The position numbers and the translations under genes are program-made. A DNA stretch of 64,000 nt, taken from NCBI GenBank assembly GCA_964529685.1, contig CAZGZC010000001.1, positions 186,001 through 250,000 on the forward strand. Reading direction: 5' to 3'. The number at the start of each line of letters is the position of its first letter. Position 1 is the first letter of the stretch. This document shows, one piece after another, positions 63,738-64,000 of this stretch. Below the pieces are notes generated by a model. The model did not search any database and was not told the origin of the DNA. It saw only the letters and a program-made list of their open reading frames with translations. This stretch comes from JALQUO01 sp964529685 (GTDB taxonomy: Bacteria; Pseudomonadota; Alphaproteobacteria; Rickettsiales; Midichloriaceae).

Positions 63738-64000
63738 TCAAGTCTTATTTAACTTGATCTGCGCTCTTGCCAGAGAGTCAACCATTTCGTTATACTTGTT
63801 ACCTGAATGACCCTTAACCCATTCCCACTTCACTTTATACTTCATTGTCAGACTACTGAGCTTTTGCCACAAATCTATATTTTTGATTGTGCCATTCTTC
63901 CAGTTGCTCTTCTTCCAAGCAAACATCCACTTTGTTATACCATCCTTTACATAAGTACTATCAGTTACAACTGTCATTTCGGATGCTATCTTAGCACCCT
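63738..64000 (-). CDS. rnhA: Ribonuclease HI (partial, N-terminus beyond window edge)
   Basis: RNase HI degrades the RNA of RNA-DNA hybrids. The visible C-terminal 87 or so residues contain TVVTDSTYVKDGITKWMFAW (catalytic Asp and the handle region), KSNWKNG and WVKGHSGNKYNEMVDSLAR (active-site His and the final catalytic Asp). The frame stays open to base 64000, so the annotated ATG at 63977 is only internal, and the first half of the gene lies outside. It ends 35 bases before tRNA-Pro on the same strand. Confidence 0.93.
   Translation of the reverse strand, partial: GAKIASEMTVVTDSTYVKDGITKWMFAWKKSNWKNGTIKNIDLWQKLSSLTMKYKVKWEWVKGHSGNKYNEMVDSLARAQIKLNKT

Noticed and set aside
1..64000. CRISPR array, prophage or insertion sequence
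   Set aside because: No regularly spaced repeats, integrase, transposase or phage structural cluster are visible. The duplicates seen are partial copies of local genes.

Overview
The window is AT-rich, gene-dense, mostly single-copy bacterial chromosome. The gene content points to an obligately intracellular alphaproteobacterium of the order Rickettsiales. The evidence is a 2-oxoglutarate dehydrogenase pair, a scattered set of ATP synthase genes, a Com1-type DsbA, AddA/AddB, BI-1 and BrkB membrane proteins, a DMT exporter, a type I secretion pair, several unrecognised charged or coiled-coil proteins, and decaying pseudogenes. A GAPDH gene, flagellar genes (flhA, fliD, fliR) and a peptidoglycan set (rodA, glmU, alr, pal, a VanX-type dipeptidase) argue against Rickettsia itself. 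They favour a flagellated, peptidoglycan-making lineage such as Midichloriaceae. This placement is inferred from gene content only.

Layout. 0-5.4 kb: the 5' part of addB (minus strand), then a scarred region with partial copies of addB and era, a lipase-like hydrolase, era broken by a 100-N gap, a free-standing era tail copy and a hypothetical gene. 5.4-12.2 kb: flhA, two membrane proteins, a BI-1 protein, yidC and a decayed hslV. 12.2-15.5 kb: type I secretion fusion protein and ABC transporter. 15.7-20.1 kb: sucA-sucB and a small CxxC membrane protein. 20.2-24.4 kb: addA without a nuclease domain, a Com1/DsbA protein and a VanX-like peptidase. 24.5-27.9 kb: ratA, atpA, atpG and queD on the minus strand. 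28-34.7 kb: a very large fliD, rodA, dnaN, a DMT transporter and ruvA. 35-38 kb: a cluster of unrecognised proteins, two of them with a double-humped hydrophobic domain. 38.1-42.2 kb: pal-yraN, an RluC-type synthase, a ferredoxin-NADP reductase-like gene and corA. 42.4-43.3 kb: tRNA-Gln and tRNA-Arg around a gene-fragment graveyard. 43.5-49.3 kb: MFS and AI-2E transporters, tyrS and small hypotheticals. 49.4-52.1 kb: a secreted protein, fliR and glmU. 52.1-60.8 kb: a small hypothetical, gapA, a giant 1971-residue protein with a pentapeptide island, and alr. 60.9-64 kb: a dicarboxylate symporter, a kinase-like protein with proline-rich repeats, tRNA-Pro and a partial rnhA.

The most distinctive signal is a series of short, local, partial duplications of gene ends (addB, era twice, rluC, the AI-2E transporter gene) left in intergenic DNA close to their source. 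No transposase is visible in the window. The era duplication coincides exactly with the assembly gap. The second theme is a set of candidate host-directed proteins: the lipase-like protein, the double-hydrophobic-hairpin pair, the kinase-like protein and the giant helical protein. These have no confident function from sequence reading alone.
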